NCBI GenBank assembly: GCA_013335535.1
Contig: JAAXVL010000020.1
Location: 1-51,650, forward strand
Source of the DNA: Azonexaceae bacterium
GTDB taxonomy: Bacteria > Pseudomonadota > Gammaproteobacteria > Burkholderiales > Rhodocyclaceae
DNA length: 51,650 bases
Direction of reading: 5' to 3'
The translations under genes and the position numbers were made by a program. The notes below the pieces were generated by a model. It searched no databases and had not been told where the DNA came from. It was given only the letters and a program-made list of their open reading frames with translations. This document shows positions 50,088 through 51,650 of this stretch, one piece after another (positions within the stretch are counted from its first letter, which is position 1; each line of letters opens with the position of its first letter).

Positions 50088-50113
50088 AAAAAAAGCCCGG
50101 CCAGGCCGGGCTT
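50088..50113 (-). terminator. Terminator of the second TonB-dependent receptor
   Basis: Stem AAGCCCGGCC/GGCCGGGCTT around one A; on the reverse strand a run of T follows. Confidence 0.9.
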
Positions 50114-50134
50114 GAGCGCTTGGAATGGAGGTGC

Positions 50135-51635
50135 TCAGAAACTGTAGCGGGCGCTGACACCGGCCAGCCAGGTACGGCCCGGCGCTGCTTCGTAGTAGCG
50201 GCTGTTGCCGTCGCCAACGATGACCGAGCCGACGTACTGGCGATCGAAAATATTGTCGAAGCGCAGGAAAGTGCGCAGATTGACGGCACCATACTGGCGA
50301 TCGACGCCGAAGCGCAGATTGGCGATGGCGTAGCCCGGCGCGGCCTGCTTGGCGTTGGTGTCCTCGACATAGACCTTGCTCTTGGCGATGCCTTCGACGG
50401 CGGCGTGGAAGCCGCTGGCCGGGTGCTTCCAGGCCAGTTCGCCGAACAAGGTGTGGGCGGCGACACCGGGCAGGCGGTTGTCGGCGCTGATCACCCCGGA
50501 TGAGCTGGTGAAGGGCTGGTCGTAGCGGGCGTCGAGGTAGGTGTAGGCGACGCGGCTGGAAAGGTTGTTGGCCCAGCGGCTGTCGAGCGCCGTTTCAATA
50601 CCGCGGCGCAGGGTCTGGCCGGCGTTGCGGTAGCTGGTCCGGCCACTGTCGGCGGAATCGACGACCAGCTCGTCCTTCGTTTCGATCTGGAACACGGCAA
50701 GATCGAAGCGCGAACTGCTGCCAACGAAGGCCTTGAGTCCGGTCTCGTAGTGCGTGCTGGTGGATGGCTTGAGGTTGTAGCTGAACGAATAGCTCGGGCC
50801 GGAGTAGAACAGCTCGTTGAAGGTGGGCGCCTCGAAACCGCGCGCAGCGCTGGCGTAGACATTGACGGATGGCGTCAGGCGATACATCGCGGCCACCGTC
50901 GGGGTCGTCTTTTCGTAGCTGACGTTGCCGCCGCCATCGCCATTACTCAGGAAGGCGTCCTTGACGTTGAACGACACCTGGCTGTGGCGCAGGCCACCGC
51001 TGAAGGTCCAGCGCTCGCCCTGCCATTCGGCCTGAGCGTACTGGTCAAAGGTCGCCACGCGATCCTCTTCGGCGCGACGCAGCGCACCCTTGACGCCGAG
51101 CGTGGTGCCAATGAAGTTCTCGTAGCCACGACGGTTGTCGATGGCCTGCTCATACTCGACACCGGCCGTCGTCGTCAGCTTGCCGCCGGCGAGTTGAAAG
51201 CGGCCGATCCAGCGCGCCGATGCGCCGGCGAAATCGCGGTCGAAATCAATGACGCCGCCGGAATGGCTGGTGGACGCGGTTTGCGTGGCTTTCGGAATGG
51301 ACTGGAAGGCCAGCGTCGAGCGCTGTCCGGCATAGGCCGAGACGAGCACCGAATGGTCGCCAAAGCGGTGCTCGTAAGTCAGCCCGCCCTGCATGTGATC
51401 GAGGCTCTTGCGCGTGTTGTAGGTCAAAGCTGGCGCCGCGACGCTACGCGGATTGGCCAGATACCCCGCCCAGGTCTGGCCTTGCGGGTCTTCGGCCGTC
51501 TGCTTGAAACTGTTGGCGATGAAGGTCAGCTTGCCGTCCTCGCTCGGGCGGTAGGTCAGCTTGACCATGGTCTGATCACGTTCGGCCTTGCTGTGCTGGC
51601 GATAGCCGTCGGTCGTGAAATGCGAGGCATCAATG
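50135..51635 (-). CDS. TonB-dependent receptor, N-terminus missing
   Basis: About 500 C-terminal residues of an outer-membrane receptor barrel: repeated aromatic-rich strands (TYEHRFGDHSVLVSAYAGQ, YRLTPSVNVYASAARGFEAP, RNAGQTLRRGIETALD) and a terminal aromatic in VSARYSF. The strand pattern resembles vitamin B12 and siderophore receptors of the FhuA/FepA group. The frame continues past the first Met (51568) to the window edge, reading S-H-F-T-T-D-G-Y before it meets adapter sequence, so the plug and signal peptide are lost off the contig. Confidence 0.85.
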
Positions 51636-51650
51636 AGATCGGAAGAGCAC
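51636..51650. other. Illumina TruSeq adapter at the contig end
   Basis: AGATCGGAAGAGCAC is the first 15 bases of the standard TruSeq adapter. It is a library artefact and not genomic sequence. Confidence 0.93.

Larger units (their letters stand above)
49794..50134. other. Porin upstream region
   Basis: A 341-base non-coding stretch with the porin ribosome site and promoter region, copy N of the dispersed element and the terminator of the next gene. No further gene is seen. Confidence 0.6.

Overview
The window reads as a chromosomal stretch of a high-GC betaproteobacterium, most likely Rhodocyclales (Dechloromonas/Azonexus-like). This is inferred from gene content: CowN, a PEP-CTERM protein, FNR next to HemN, a DUF465 protein, a HemP-TonB-ExbBD cluster, DUF455 and Omp32-type porins. 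No rRNA, tRNA, CRISPR array, insertion sequence or prophage was recognised. The last 15 bases (51636-51650) match the start of the Illumina TruSeq adapter, so the right edge is a contig end.

Layout. 18-3415: greB, a small hypothetical gene, a DUF465 gene and a pit phosphate-transport operon. 3440-7311: tas aldo-keto reductase, a DUF455 ferritin-like gene, and deaD with a strong terminator. 7409-10653: a haem-motif hybrid histidine kinase and a Tat-exported DUF1513 protein. 10759-20142: a divergent iron-uptake island. A Fiu-type TonB-dependent receptor faces hemP-tonB-exbB-exbD followed by ftrA, an OprB-like porin, ftrB, ftrC and ftrD, with Fur-like sites between. 20143-20752: a non-coding region with two opposed terminators and a series of hairpins. 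20753-25826: paired lipoproteins, a hypothetical gene, a second hybrid kinase, glutathione peroxidase and a CHRD protein. 26079-27124: a CooA-like regulator followed by cowN. 27282-34077: mostly housekeeping genes (thioesterase, MFS, SRAP, methyltransferase, membrane proteins, nudC) and an RsbQ-like hydrolase that looks foreign. 34301-38135: iron storage and ferrous uptake (two bacterioferritin subunits, bfd, feoB-feoA). 38271-48658: PEP-CTERM protein, selD, copZ, a GGDEF/EAL protein, copA, uspA, a TauE/SafE-like protein, hemN, fnr and DUF302. 48690-51635: a general porin and a truncated TonB-dependent receptor.

How it works together: iron dominates. Ferric-siderophore uptake (receptor plus TonB-ExbBD), ferrous uptake (FtrABCD, FeoB/A) and storage and release (Bfr pair, Bfd) are all here. 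Nearly identical Fur-like boxes lie before hemP and before bfd. A GCCAGCCAGCC-rich leader is shared by the TonB receptor, ftrC and bfr. FNR, HemN, CopA, CopZ and the TauE/SafE protein form an anaerobic haem/copper block, with an FNR box between hemN and fnr.

The most striking signal is a dispersed element of about 36-40 bp, found 15 times and in both orientations. It has an invariant 12-base core (ACGGTCAACYGG) followed by two AT tracts about a helical turn apart. Nine copies are intergenic. Six lie inside genes, using all five stop-free reading frames and apparently without lengthening the proteins. This is the architecture of a DNA uptake sequence rather than a transposon, and is my leading candidate for an undescribed system.
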